From positions 1 to 59,783 of the forward strand of contig JAQGHR010000034.1 in the NCBI GenBank assembly GCA_028291545.1: DNA of 59,783 nt, given 5' to 3'. The translations under genes were made by a program, and so were the position numbers. This document shows positions 1 through 8,243 of the stretch, piece after piece. The first letter of the stretch is position 1; the number at the start of each line of letters is the position of its first letter. The notes beneath the pieces were generated by a model, which was not told the origin of the DNA, did not search any database, and was given only the letters and a program-made list of their open reading frames with translations. The DNA comes from Planctomycetota bacterium. GTDB lineage: Bacteria; Planctomycetota; Planctomycetia; Isosphaerales; Isosphaeraceae.

Positions 1-104
1 GCCCTTGACCGAGGAACTATGCGGACGAGATACGTGATCTATCACGCCCGTTTAGTCCATCTAATTCATGTTAGTCGTCATGCCGTAAACGGCACCCTGA
101 GACC

Positions 105-158
105 ATGAAAATGGGCAGGATGTCGGCGGCCCGGCAACCCGAACAGGCCCATTTTCAT
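105..158. repeat. 12-nt perfect inverted repeat with a 30-nt loop
   Basis: ATGAAAATGGGC at 105-116 is exactly complementary to GCCCATTTTCAT at 147-158. A small hairpin, TGCCGT/ACGGCA, lies just before it at 81-94. The stretch 1-262 otherwise shows no convincing gene. The structure lies beyond the 3' end of the leftward gene at 263-721 and could be a terminator stem, but there is no T-run. Confidence 0.5.
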
Positions 159-262
159 AGCAGGCTGCGTTGCTCGTGCTCGCAGCCTATCCCAAACGCC
201 ACGCAACCCAAAACTTCGCGAAATCCGCGAGTGTCCGTGTGAGGTGGCCCGCCGGCTGACAC

Positions 263-721
263 TCACGGGAGGGGACGACCGGTCGCGTGGTCGTACCGCG
301 TTTCGTAGATGTGCTTCGCCTCCTCCAGCTGCTTCGGTAACGGCGGTTCCTCCGGTATCGTCTCCCACGGACGCCAGGCGGCTCGGGTGTACAAGAGCCT
401 TGTGACATGCGCGTATTCGAGCACCTCCTTGGTCTCGGCGAATTGCGCCTCGCTCTGCGCCAGGGTCTTCGACCACTCCTCAAGCGCCGTGGCCTCGCCG
501 CTTGCGTGAGCGGCCGCCACCCGTCCACGGCAATAGGCCCGCTGGGCGTCGGCCTGCGCGATGATCTGCACGGCTATCGCCTCGGCCTCAGCGAATTCGC
601 GAATCTTCTCACCGCAGCGCCTAAATCGATTTGAGGCCCCCGCGGACCAAGTGACGACCGCCGCTACAGCGACGACCGCCATCATCCCCCGCACCGTGAG
701 CCTCACTCTCGGCCGCATCAT
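263..721 (-). CDS. hypothetical membrane-anchored protein (152 aa)
   Basis: No function is recognised. The start is placed at the first of two tandem ATG codons (721 and 718), because the frame upstream reads as non-coding while the sequence from there looks typical of planctomycetes. It has a short basic N-terminus (RPRVRLTVRGMM) followed by a hydrophobic Val/Ala segment at about residues 9-25, then a soluble part rich in Ala, Glu and Gln that should be helical. N-termini of this pattern are common on small single-pass planctomycete proteins of unknown role. It is divergent from lemA. The 394 nt between them (722-1115) hold no gene; I see only a small GTCGT/ACGAC hairpin at 856-868. Confidence 0.6.
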   Translation of the reverse strand: MMRPRVRLTVRGMMAVVAVAAVVTWSAGASNRFRRCGEKIREFAEAEAIAVQIIAQADAQRAYCRGRVAAAHASGEATALEEWSKTLAQSEAQFAETKEVLEYAHVTRLLYTRAAWRPWETIPEEPPLPKQLEEAKHIYETRYDHATGRPLP

Positions 722-1115
722 GGCCGGGCCTCCGTGGCCGAACTGGAATCGACATCGGCTGATTCTACATCGACGACTCTTGCCGGTCCATCTCGCATCC
801 GCGAACTGGCAAGTCCCATCTCTAATCGAGACCTCACACCCGCCATTTGACGTAAGTCGTGATACGACGGTCGCGAAACCGCCGGTCCGTCCGGGGGGTT
901 CACCCTTTACATGTTTTACCGTTGTCATAAAGAGACGGGCGTCCTGTGCGAATGTCACATCAATCCGAGGTCACACCCGACGGGGGGAATCGGTGGGCGG
1001 ACCGTTGCGGGACCGGGACTTACGCGGTAGCCTGCCCGGTGTCACGGCCCCGACATCGTCACGTTGCGTTGCCCACGTTCGAACTCGCATCTATCCCAAT
1101 CTGGGAGAAGACTCC

Positions 1116-1748
1116 ATGGCGGCTCTTTGGGCGGAGACCAGCACAAGCTCGGTCTTGATCATCATCGTGGGCGGGCTGGTCGCGTTGGTCGTCCTCCTGG
1201 CGATGTTCGGCGTCGGCGTTTACAACAAGCTCGTGGCGCTCCGCAATCGATTCAAGAATGCGTACTCGCAGATCGACGTGCAGCTCAAGCGGCGATACGA
1301 CCTGATCCCGAACCTTGTGGAAGCGGTCAAGGGCTACATGGCCCACGAAAAGGGCACATTGGAAGCCGTGATCGAGGCCCGCAATTCCGCCCTCAGCGCC
1401 AGCAAGGCCGTGGCCAGCGACCCGGGCGAAGCCTCGGCCATGCAGAAGCTGAACCAGGCGGAAGGCCAGCTCAATGGCGCCCTCGGCCGCCTGTTCGCCC
1501 TCAGCGAGGCGTATCCCGACCTCAAGGCGAACCAAAATATGCTGTCGTTGCAGGAGGAACTGACCTCCACCGAGAACAAGGTTTCGTTCGCCCGGCAGGC
1601 GTACAACGATTCGGTCATGCAGTACAACACCCAGCGCGAGACCTTCCCCACGATCGTCGTCGCCAACTTCCTGAACTTCACCGATGCGAAGCTCTTCGAG
1701 GTCGACTCCGAGAAGGAGAGACAGGCGCCGAGGGTGTCGTTCAGTTGA
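1116..1748 (+). CDS. lemA: LemA family protein
   Basis: LemA proteins are small membrane-anchored helical-bundle proteins, common in bacteria and often encoded next to M48 proteases or TPM-domain proteins; their biochemical role is not settled. The start at ATG 1116 is preceded by a purine-rich GGGAGAAG. It gives a 210-residue protein with one N-terminal membrane segment (about residues 12-32) and then the family signature, with YNKLVALRNRFKNAYSQID followed by LKRRYDLIPNLVEAVKGY. The length is normal. The reading frame stays open far upstream, but that part is not LemA-like. The M48 protease gene follows after 159 nt containing an inverted repeat, and a TPM protein lies 3 kb on, which suggests a shared envelope function. 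Confidence 0.93.
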   Translation: MAALWAETSTSSVLIIIVGGLVALVVLLAMFGVGVYNKLVALRNRFKNAYSQIDVQLKRRYDLIPNLVEAVKGYMAHEKGTLEAVIEARNSALSASKAVASDPGEASAMQKLNQAEGQLNGALGRLFALSEAYPDLKANQNMLSLQEELTSTENKVSFARQAYNDSVMQYNTQRETFPTIVVANFLNFTDAKLFEVDSEKERQAPRVSFS

Positions 1749-1759
1749 GTGAAATGAGG

Positions 1760-1841
1760 ATTCGAGATTCGGGATTCGCGGATTCGAGATGGAACGCCCG
1801 CCTTCTCCCGTTTCTCGAATCCGGCATCTCGAATCTCGAAT
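1760..1841. repeat. imperfect inverted repeat of the TTCGAGA type
   Basis: The left arm at 1760-1789 (starting ATTCGAGATTCG) and the right arm at 1813-1841 (ending CGAATCTCGAAT) pair along most of their length, with one indel and a few mismatches. It lies between lemA and the M48 gene. Similar TTCGAGA-containing hairpins occur at 38569-38591 and 52618-52681, so this is probably a dispersed intergenic repeat. It may act on the transcript as a stabilising or attenuating stem. Confidence 0.7.
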
Positions 1842-1907
1842 TTGTCGGCTACGCTGCGTGTGTCCATCTCGATTCCTCCCTTCCGGCCCGTCCTGGACCG
1901 CCTTCGC

Positions 1908-3902
1908 ATGGCCACCGACTTTTTCGATCGACAGGACGCAGCACGCCGCCGGACCGGGTGGCTGGTGTTCTATTTCGTCATCGCCGTGATCCTGATTAAC
2001 CTGACGGTCTATGTCGCGTTCTCGGCGATCCTGATCGGGACGCAAAAAAACACACCCTCGGCCAGGCCGATCCCGTCGTTCGACCCCGTGAGGCTCGCGG
2101 TGGTCGCGACGGTGACGACGACCGTGATCCTGCTGGGCAGCCTGTTCAAGATCCTCAGCCTTCGCGAGGGCGGCGCGGCCGTGGCGAGGACGCTGGGGGG
2201 CAGACTCGTCGAGGGGAACACGACGGACCCGGCCGAGCGGAGGCTGCTGAACATCGTCGAGGAAATGGCGCTCGCCTCGGGCACGCCCGTGCCGCCGGTC
2301 TATATCATGGACGACGAGCGCGGGATCAACGCGTTTGCCGCCGGGTTCAGCTCCGGAGACGCGGTGATCGGCGTGACCCGAGGCAGCCTTCACCATTTGA
2401 ATCGGGACCAGCTTCAAGGCATGATCGCGCACGAGTTTAGCCACATTCTCAACGGCGACATGCGGCTCGACTTGAAGCTGCTCGGCATCCTCCACGGCAT
2501 CCTGCTGCTGGCCATCCTCGGCCAGATCCTCATGCGGATGGCCAGCTACGGCGGGTCCAGTTCCCGATCGAATAGCAGCAGCGACAAGAAGGACAACGGC
2601 GCGGCCTTCTTCCTGGCGGGCCTGGCCCTGTACGTGATCGGCTACCTGGGCGTGTTTTTCGGGCGTCTGATCAAGAGCGCGGTATCCCGCCAGCGCGAGT
2701 TCCTGGCCGATGCGTCGGCCGTGCAATTCACGCGCAATCCCGAGGGGATCGCCGGTGCCCTGAAGAAGATCGGCGGGCTGCACGAGGGCGGCAAGATCCA
2801 GAACCCCGGCGCCGAGGAGGCGTGCCACATGTTCTTCGGCGCGGCCGTGCCGAGCATGACCTCGATGCTGGCCACGCACCCTCCTCTGGCCGATCGCGTC
2901 AAGCGTCTCGATCCTCAGTTCGACGGCGTCTTCCCGGTCGTCGAGGAGGATGAACTGGTCGAGGTCGCGGACGCTCCCAGGGCGAAGCCGCGCGACCCGA
3001 AGGGGATCGGTGGACTGGGCGCGGTCTTGCCGGGCGTCAACATCCCCGGCGGTCTCGGCGGCGCGATCCTGATGCCCGCGGCGACGGCCACGGCGTCGGT
3101 CGGTGCGCCCCGACCCGAACATGTCGCCTATGCCTCGTCGCTGATCGCGAACCTCCCCCAGCCGATCGCCCAGGCCCTTCGCGAGCCGTTCGGTGCCTCG
3201 GCGGTGATCTATGCGTTGCTCCTCGACGCCGATCCGGGAATCCGGTCCGTCCAGCTCGACACCCTATCCCGCAACGCCGAGCCCGGATTGGCCGAGGAGG
3301 CCGTCAGGCTCGAACCGCTTCTCGACGCCCTCGGTGCGGAGGCCCGGGTGCCGATGGTGGATCTCGCCTTGCCAACGCTACGGCTGCTTTCCGACAGCCA
3401 GTACTCTCGTTTCCGGGCGAATATCGAACCTTTGATCCGCGCCGACAAGCGGGTTGATCTGTTCGAATTTGCCCTCCAGCACATGCTCTTCCGCCACCTC
3501 GATCGCCAGTTCCTCCGCACACCGCCGACCCCGGTCCGGTACGCGTCGATCGCCCCCCTTCGCCTTCACGCGGCCACGCTGCTCTCGTCCCTCGCCTGGG
3601 TTGGCCAGCAAGATCCGGCCGACGTGCTCCGCGCCTTCCAGACCGGTGTGGCCAGGCTCGGCCCCGAAGCGAAGTCGATGGGGCTGGTTCCCCGCGAAAA
3701 TTGCCCGTTGTCCTCGGTGGATCAGGCCTTGAACGCGCTGGCCGAGGCCACGCCCCCCGTGAAGAAGCGGATTCTCGACGCCTCCGCCGCGACCATCGCC
3801 GCCGACGGCCGTGTGACCCTCGAAGAAGGGGAACTCCTCCGCGCCATCGCCGATTCCCTGGACTGCCCGATGCCGCCGCAGTTGCCGACCGGCTCCAGGT
3901 GA
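1908..3902 (+). CDS. M48 family zinc metalloprotease with TerB-like C-terminal region
   Basis: A membrane metallopeptidase of the HtpX/M48 type. Using ATG 1908 (664 aa), two membrane segments lie at about residues 18-45 and 62-82. The zinc motif HEFSH is at 175-179, with two more hydrophobic stretches after it, and a downstream acidic ligand region (REFLADASAVQFTRNP) typical of M48. Residues from about 330 on form a roughly 330-residue extension not found in HtpX. Its end (AADGRVTLEEGELLRAIADS) resembles the acidic helical repeats of TerB-like domains, which is an inference. It probably degrades misfolded membrane proteins together with LemA. An in-frame ATG at 1842 is possible, but that region overlaps the inverted repeat. 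The gene is convergent with the HlyIII gene, 25 nt apart. Confidence 0.9.
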   Translation: MATDFFDRQDAARRRTGWLVFYFVIAVILINLTVYVAFSAILIGTQKNTPSARPIPSFDPVRLAVVATVTTTVILLGSLFKILSLREGGAAVARTLGGRLVEGNTTDPAERRLLNIVEEMALASGTPVPPVYIMDDERGINAFAAGFSSGDAVIGVTRGSLHHLNRDQLQGMIAHEFSHILNGDMRLDLKLLGILHGILLLAILGQILMRMASYGGSSSRSNSSSDKKDNGAAFFLAGLALYVIGYLGVFFGRLIKSAVSRQREFLADASAVQFTRNPEGIAGALKKIGGLHEGGKIQNPGAEEACHMFFGAAVPSMTSMLATHPPLADRVKRLDPQFDGVFPVVEEDELVEVADAPRAKPRDPKGIGGLGAVLPGVNIPGGLGGAILMPAATATASVGAPRPEHVAYASSLIANLPQPIAQALREPFGASAVIYALLLDADPGIRSVQLDTLSRNAEPGLAEEAVRLEPLLDALGAEARVPMVDLALPTLRLLSDSQYSRFRANIEPLIRADKRVDLFEFALQHMLFRHLDRQFLRTPPTPVRYASIAPLRLHAATLLSSLAWVGQQDPADVLRAFQTGVARLGPEAKSMGLVPRENCPLSSVDQALNALAEATPPVKKRILDASAATIAADGRVTLEEGELLRAIADSLDCPMPPQLPTGSR

Positions 3903-3927
3903 CGAATCCCGGCGCCACCTGTGATCC

Positions 3928-4701
3928 TCACGCCCCGGTTCGCTTCACCCGGACAACCAGGCGATTTCCAACCACCTGGCCGAGAAACCTGGGCTTCGGG
4001 GGACCTGGGATCACCACACCGCGCCTACCAGGCCGTTTCCCCGTCATGACACGTTCCACACCGGCGACGTGGGTGAGAATGAAGGTAAAATGGGCGACGG
4101 CCCCGGCGATGACGAACAGGTGGAACAGCTCATGGGCCTCGAAGACGCCGGGCCAGAGGACGGGATGCTTCAGGACGTGAAAGAGCGCGCCGATCGTGTA
4201 GAGAACACCGCCCAGGGGGATGCGCGCAAGCTGCGCGTGGGACAGCGAGGGCCTCATGCCGAAGTAACACCAGAGGCCGCCCCAGCCCATCGCCAGGTAG
4301 AAGCTAGTGGCCAGCCAGGCGGGCAGCGGACCCAGGAGGATGTTCAGCACGACTCCGGCGGCCGCTGCCAGCCACACGACCATCAGGGTCGGTCGCCGGT
4401 GATGGCGGGGCAGGAGGGAGGCGACGATCGGCGTATAGGTGCCGGCGATCAGGAAATAGATCGCCATGTGGTCGATCAGCAGGGCGGTCTTCGACGCCAT
4501 CCCGGCGACCACCAGGGCGTGGCAGGTGGTGCTCGCCGCGAAGCAGAGGACCAGGCCGAAGCCGTAGGCGAACAGGGCGAGCGTCCGGGCCAGATCGGCA
4601 CGGCCGCGGCGGATCAGGACCACGATCGCGGGAATGGCGGCGATCAGGGCGGCGCCATGCGTCGCGGCGCTGACGGACTCGCGAAGATCGAGCACGTCCA
4701 T
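3928..4701 (-). CDS. hemolysin III / PAQR family membrane protein
   Basis: Seven-helix membrane protein of the HlyIII/PAQR (YqfA-like) family; bacterial members are of uncertain function and the eukaryotic relatives are hydrolase-like receptors. All three conserved metal-site motifs are visible in the 257 residues: an S-x3-H motif (STTCHA), DHMAIYFLIAGTYTP, and near the C-terminus the HELFH motif in EAHELFHLFVIAGAVAH. The length and spread of hydrophobic segments fit the family. The start is ATG 4701. It is transcribed against the M48 gene and divergently from the TPM gene. The 252-nt divergent spacer (4702-4953) must carry promoters for both, but no consensus box stands out. Confidence 0.9.
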   Translation of the reverse strand: MDVLDLRESVSAATHGAALIAAIPAIVVLIRRGRADLARTLALFAYGFGLVLCFAASTTCHALVVAGMASKTALLIDHMAIYFLIAGTYTPIVASLLPRHHRRPTLMVVWLAAAAGVVLNILLGPLPAWLATSFYLAMGWGGLWCYFGMRPSLSHAQLARIPLGGVLYTIGALFHVLKHPVLWPGVFEAHELFHLFVIAGAVAHFTFILTHVAGVERVMTGKRPGRRGVVIPGPPKPRFLGQVVGNRLVVRVKRTGA

Positions 4702-4953
4702 GCGGCCTCGTCACGAAGTTGCGACGCGCGGGGACGGACCCGGGCGCCTCGTCCAAGGTGGCCCAGCGGTCCGGGCCGGTCCGGCTCGCCCTCGGCCACT
4801 CAGAATCTCCTCTGTCTTCACTCGGATACTCGCGCTCTGAAGCTTAATACGGTTCGCGACCGATTTCGGTGCGATCTGTCGCCCTGGCAGCCTGACGCGG
4901 TTAGGATGGGCATGCGGCGATCTTTGACCCGAACGCCTCATTGAGGAACGACC

Positions 4954-6957
4954 ATGTTACCCTTGATACCGATCGGACTGGCCCTGGTCCTGCTCCAAGG
5001 GCCGTCCTCCAAACCGACCGGCGTCACGGATGGCGCGAAACTGTTCTCGGATTCAGCCGTCACCCGCGCGAACGAGTCGCTCCAGGCGATCGCTCGCGCA
5101 AGTGGCTGGCAGGTGTCGATCAAGACGGTCGATTCGCTCGGCGGAAAGGCGATCGATGCCGAGGCCCTCGCCGGGGCCAGGGCGGCGAACGTGAATGGCC
5201 TGTTCGTGTTGATCGCGAAGGGAGACCGCAAATTCCACGCCGTCCCATCCGCGCGTGCCCGGCATGCCTTCACGGACGAAGCGATTGAGGCCATCAAAGC
5301 CGAACTCCTGTCCGCGTTCAAGCAACGGAAGTTCGATGAAGGGCTAGAGAATACGGTGGACAAGATCCGCCGGTTCGCCGTCGCCGTGCCCGTCCCGAAT
5401 AACCCGATCGGCGTGAACGATCGGGCGAAGATGTTCACGCCCGACGCGATCCTCAAGGCCGATGAGGAACTGCTGACGCTGAGCCGGGACTCCATGTGGC
5501 AGGTCGTCGTCGAGACCATTGATTCTCTGGGTGGCCAGAAGATCCAGGCGCGAGCCGAGGCGGATGCAAAGGCCGCGAAGGTCAAAGGGCTGTTCGTCCT
5601 GATCTCCAAGAACGATCGCGATTTCTACATCGTGCCCAGCCACTCGGCGGATCGCGTGTTCACGAAGGATAAGATCAAGTCGCTTGTCACCACCCTCAAC
5701 ACCGACTTCCGCGCCGGCAAGTTCGATCAGGGCCTGCTGGACGTGGTGGCCGAGATCCGGAAGATCGCCAAGCCGGCCGTCCCGCTGGTGATGAGGCCGA
5801 TGCCCGGCTTTGGCGGAGAGGCCCCGAAAGCGGACACGAAACCCGCGCCGCCCGCGCCCAAGGACCAGGAGACGTCGGCCGCCCCGTCGTTGGCACTCGC
5901 GAGCAAGACGTCGCCGCCCTCCTCAACCCAGACGCAAAAGCCGGAGGTTGCCGCCGAGAAGCCCGCGACGGACGATGCTCCGCAAGCCGTCCGGTCCAAC
6001 CCGCTCACGCAAGCCGGTTCGAAGTTGCCGATGTATCTCGGGATCGGCGTTGCCGCGCTCATCCTGCTCTGGATCCTGAGCCGGGCCTTCAGCCAGCCCA
6101 GGACGGTCGCCGTGAATCCCGGACCCTACGCGGGAAACCAGCCGACGCCGCCGCAACAGCCGTCGCCCCCTCAGGGCTATGCGCCCCGGCCCGGGGCGGC
6201 CCCCGCCGGTTATGCACCTTCGCAGCGACCGGCCCCCCCTCCGCAGCCCGGATACGGCCCCCAGCCCGGTTATGGCGCCCCCCAGCCCGGTTATGGACCT
6301 CCTCCGCCCGGTTATGGCCCGAATCCCGGCTACGGACCCGGCGGCTATCCGCCCCAGGGCCAGCCCGGGTCCGGTGCCGGGGGCTTCATCAGCGGAGCCC
6401 TGGGCGGGATCGGCGGCGCGATCGCCGGGAACATCCTTTACGACAAGTTCGGTCGCCCGCATCCCGACCAGGGAGGCCACCAACAGTCCGAAGGGCACCT
6501 CGCCGGATCGGCCGGATACGTTCCTCCGCCTCAGTCACCGTCCTCTCCGGCTCCTCCGCCCCAAGAGACTTACAACGCGAACGAGGGCGCCGGCGGAGGC
6601 TGGGATGCACCCCCGCCCGCCTCGCCTCCGGCCGACGAATGGGTCGGCCAGGGCAACAGCGGTGGAGGCGCCGACTGGGGCCAGGCCGAACCCCCAAGCG
6701 CCGGAGCCGAGGGCTCCTGGGGTGAGCCCGCTCCCGACGCAGGCGGCGGTGGTGACTGGGGTTCACCGGAACCTGCGCCTGATGCAGGCGGAGGCGGAGA
6801 CTGGGGCTCCCCCGCGCCTGATGCAGGCGGAGGCGGTGACTGGTCCTCGCCCGCGCCCGAGGAGCCTCCATCCGCCGACTGGTCGAGCCCCGAGCCGGAT
6901 GCGGGCGGGGGTGCCGACACCTCCGAGCCCGACCAGGGGCAAGGCGGGGGCTGGTGA
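4954..6957 (+). CDS. membrane protein with two tandem TPM domains and a Pro/Gly-rich tail
   Basis: Contains two copies of the TPM (YgcG/Psb32-type) fold, at about residues 25-140 and 155-270. Each ends in the pattern GLFVLI-K-DR-(K/D)F--VPS followed by a helical segment with FKQRKFDEGL or FRAGKFDQGL. A signal-like N-terminus is followed after the TPM pair by a low-complexity linker, one membrane segment (about 352-373), then a long Pro/Gly/Tyr/Gln-rich tail with PGYGPQPGYG repeats, a Gly-rich patch and repeated GGGGDWGSP units. TPM proteins act in envelope or membrane-protein quality control and are often linked to LemA. Start ATG 4954 follows GAGGAACGACC. The two TPM copies differ enough to be an old duplication. 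Confidence 0.88.
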   Translation: MLPLIPIGLALVLLQGPSSKPTGVTDGAKLFSDSAVTRANESLQAIARASGWQVSIKTVDSLGGKAIDAEALAGARAANVNGLFVLIAKGDRKFHAVPSARARHAFTDEAIEAIKAELLSAFKQRKFDEGLENTVDKIRRFAVAVPVPNNPIGVNDRAKMFTPDAILKADEELLTLSRDSMWQVVVETIDSLGGQKIQARAEADAKAAKVKGLFVLISKNDRDFYIVPSHSADRVFTKDKIKSLVTTLNTDFRAGKFDQGLLDVVAEIRKIAKPAVPLVMRPMPGFGGEAPKADTKPAPPAPKDQETSAAPSLALASKTSPPSSTQTQKPEVAAEKPATDDAPQAVRSNPLTQAGSKLPMYLGIGVAALILLWILSRAFSQPRTVAVNPGPYAGNQPTPPQQPSPPQGYAPRPGAAPAGYAPSQRPAPPPQPGYGPQPGYGAPQPGYGPPPPGYGPNPGYGPGGYPPQGQPGSGAGGFISGALGGIGGAIAGNILYDKFGRPHPDQGGHQQSEGHLAGSAGYVPPPQSPSSPAPPPQETYNANEGAGGGWDAPPPASPPADEWVGQGNSGGGADWGQAEPPSAGAEGSWGEPAPDAGGGGDWGSPEPAPDAGGGGDWGSPAPDAGGGGDWSSPAPEEPPSADWSSPEPDAGGGADTSEPDQGQGGGW

Positions 6958-6991
6958 GGGTTCGTCGTTCGCGTGGTTCGACGTTGTTTTC

Positions 6992-7025
6992 CCGTAGGGT
7001 CCGCGTTGCGCTGCGGACCCTACGG
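6992..7025. repeat. 13-bp perfect hairpin after the TPM gene
   Basis: CCGTAGGGTCCGC at 6992-7004 pairs perfectly with 7013-7025, with an 8-nt loop. It lies 34 nt after the TPM stop and 69 nt before the glycosyltransferase start. It could end the upstream transcript, although no T-run follows. The GTAGGGT edge recalls the element at 58328-58403. Confidence 0.65.
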
Positions 7026-7094
7026 TCTTGGCCGTCCGCTACGGTAAAGTCCGAGTAAGAGAAACTTGCAACAAGGCATCCTTGAGGGCCGTTC

Positions 7095-8243
7095 ATGCGA
7101 GTGACGCTGGTGACCGAGACCTACTTCCCGCAGGTCAACGGGGTGTCTCGGACCCTGGGACAACTCGTTCGCGTCCTGAGAGCGGCCGGGGACCACGTTC
7201 AGCTTGTCCATCCCGACTACGGGGCTCCGGCGGAATCTCCCGACGATCAGCTCGTTCGCTCGATCCGGGTGCCGTTTTACCAGGAGCTACGGCTCCCCCT
7301 TCCGCCGTTCCGCACCGCGCTGCGGGCCATTGACGAGTTCGAGCCCGACATCCTCCACATCGCGACGGAGGCCACGCTCGGCCTCGCGGCGCTTCGACAC
7401 GCGCTATCCAGGAAGATCCCGGTCGTCTCCAGCTTCCACACCAATTTCGACCAGTACACGAACCATTACGGCGTCGGGTGGACCCGGGGTGCCCTCTGGC
7501 AATACTTCCGCTGGTTCCACAACCAGACGCGGCAGACCTATGTGCCGTCCCTCGCCACGATCTCCGAGCTTGAGGCCAAGGGGCTGAAGCGGCTGGTCCT
7601 GTGGCCCCGAGGCGTGGACGGGACGCTGTTCCGCCCGGATCGCTCCGGCCGCGAGGACATCCGCCGGTCGCTTGGATTCACGCCCGAGGACGTCGTGATC
7701 GGCCATGTGAGCCGGATTGCCGTCGAGAAGAATGTCGCGTACCTCGGCGAGTCGCTGGAACGGGTCGCGAGCTTGCGGCCGAACGCCCGAGTGCTGATCG
7801 TCGGGGACGGCCCGGCCCGGCCCGACCTGGAGGCGAAGCTCGCCGGGGTCGCCCGGTTCGTGGGCTATCGCACCGGCGATGACCTGGCGGACCACTACGC
7901 CGCGGCCGATCTGTTCGCCTTCGCGAGCCTGACCGAGACGTTCGGCAACGTGATCCTCGAGGCGATGGCCTCCGGTCTCCCCGTCGTGGCCGTGCGCTCC
8001 GGCGGCCCCGGCGAGATCATCCAACCCGGCGAGACCGGCCTCCTCGTCGCGCCCGACGCCCCCGCCTCCGTCTTCGCCGACGCGTTGATCGGCCTGGTCG
8101 ACGATGCCACCGCCCGCGCCAGAATGTCCGCCTCCGCCCGCGCGTATGCCCTCAGCCAGACGTGGGAGGCGATCATGCGGGCCTTGCGAGATCGTTACGA
8201 GGCCATCGTCGGCGAGGCGCCGACGGTGCTGGCCACGAGGTAG
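7095..8243 (+). CDS. GT4 family glycosyltransferase
   Basis: A retaining GT-B glycosyltransferase of family GT4, resembling GDP-mannose- or UDP-sugar-dependent enzymes that decorate glycolipids (MgtA/PimB/SQD2-like). It begins with ETYFPQVNGVSRTL, the usual N-terminal acceptor-side motif. It has VIGHVSRIAVEKN at the start of the C-terminal domain and the EX7E motif in SLTETFGNVILEAMASGLP, followed by a GGPGEII loop. The length of 382 aa is normal. Sugar donor and acceptor cannot be read from sequence. Its stop codon directly abuts the stop of the opposite-strand GT39 gene (8243/8244), so the two genes end with no spacer. Confidence 0.9.
   Translation: MRVTLVTETYFPQVNGVSRTLGQLVRVLRAAGDHVQLVHPDYGAPAESPDDQLVRSIRVPFYQELRLPLPPFRTALRAIDEFEPDILHIATEATLGLAALRHALSRKIPVVSSFHTNFDQYTNHYGVGWTRGALWQYFRWFHNQTRQTYVPSLATISELEAKGLKRLVLWPRGVDGTLFRPDRSGREDIRRSLGFTPEDVVIGHVSRIAVEKNVAYLGESLERVASLRPNARVLIVGDGPARPDLEAKLAGVARFVGYRTGDDLADHYAAADLFAFASLTETFGNVILEAMASGLPVVAVRSGGPGEIIQPGETGLLVAPDAPASVFADALIGLVDDATARARMSASARAYALSQTWEAIMRALRDRYEAIVGEAPTVLATR

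Noticed and set aside
1059..3122. Long open frame on the minus strand (687 codons) across lemA and the M48 gene
   Set aside because: It is rich in Arg, His, Asp and Gly, has no recognisable family and lies opposite two clear genes; long antisense frames are expected at this GC.
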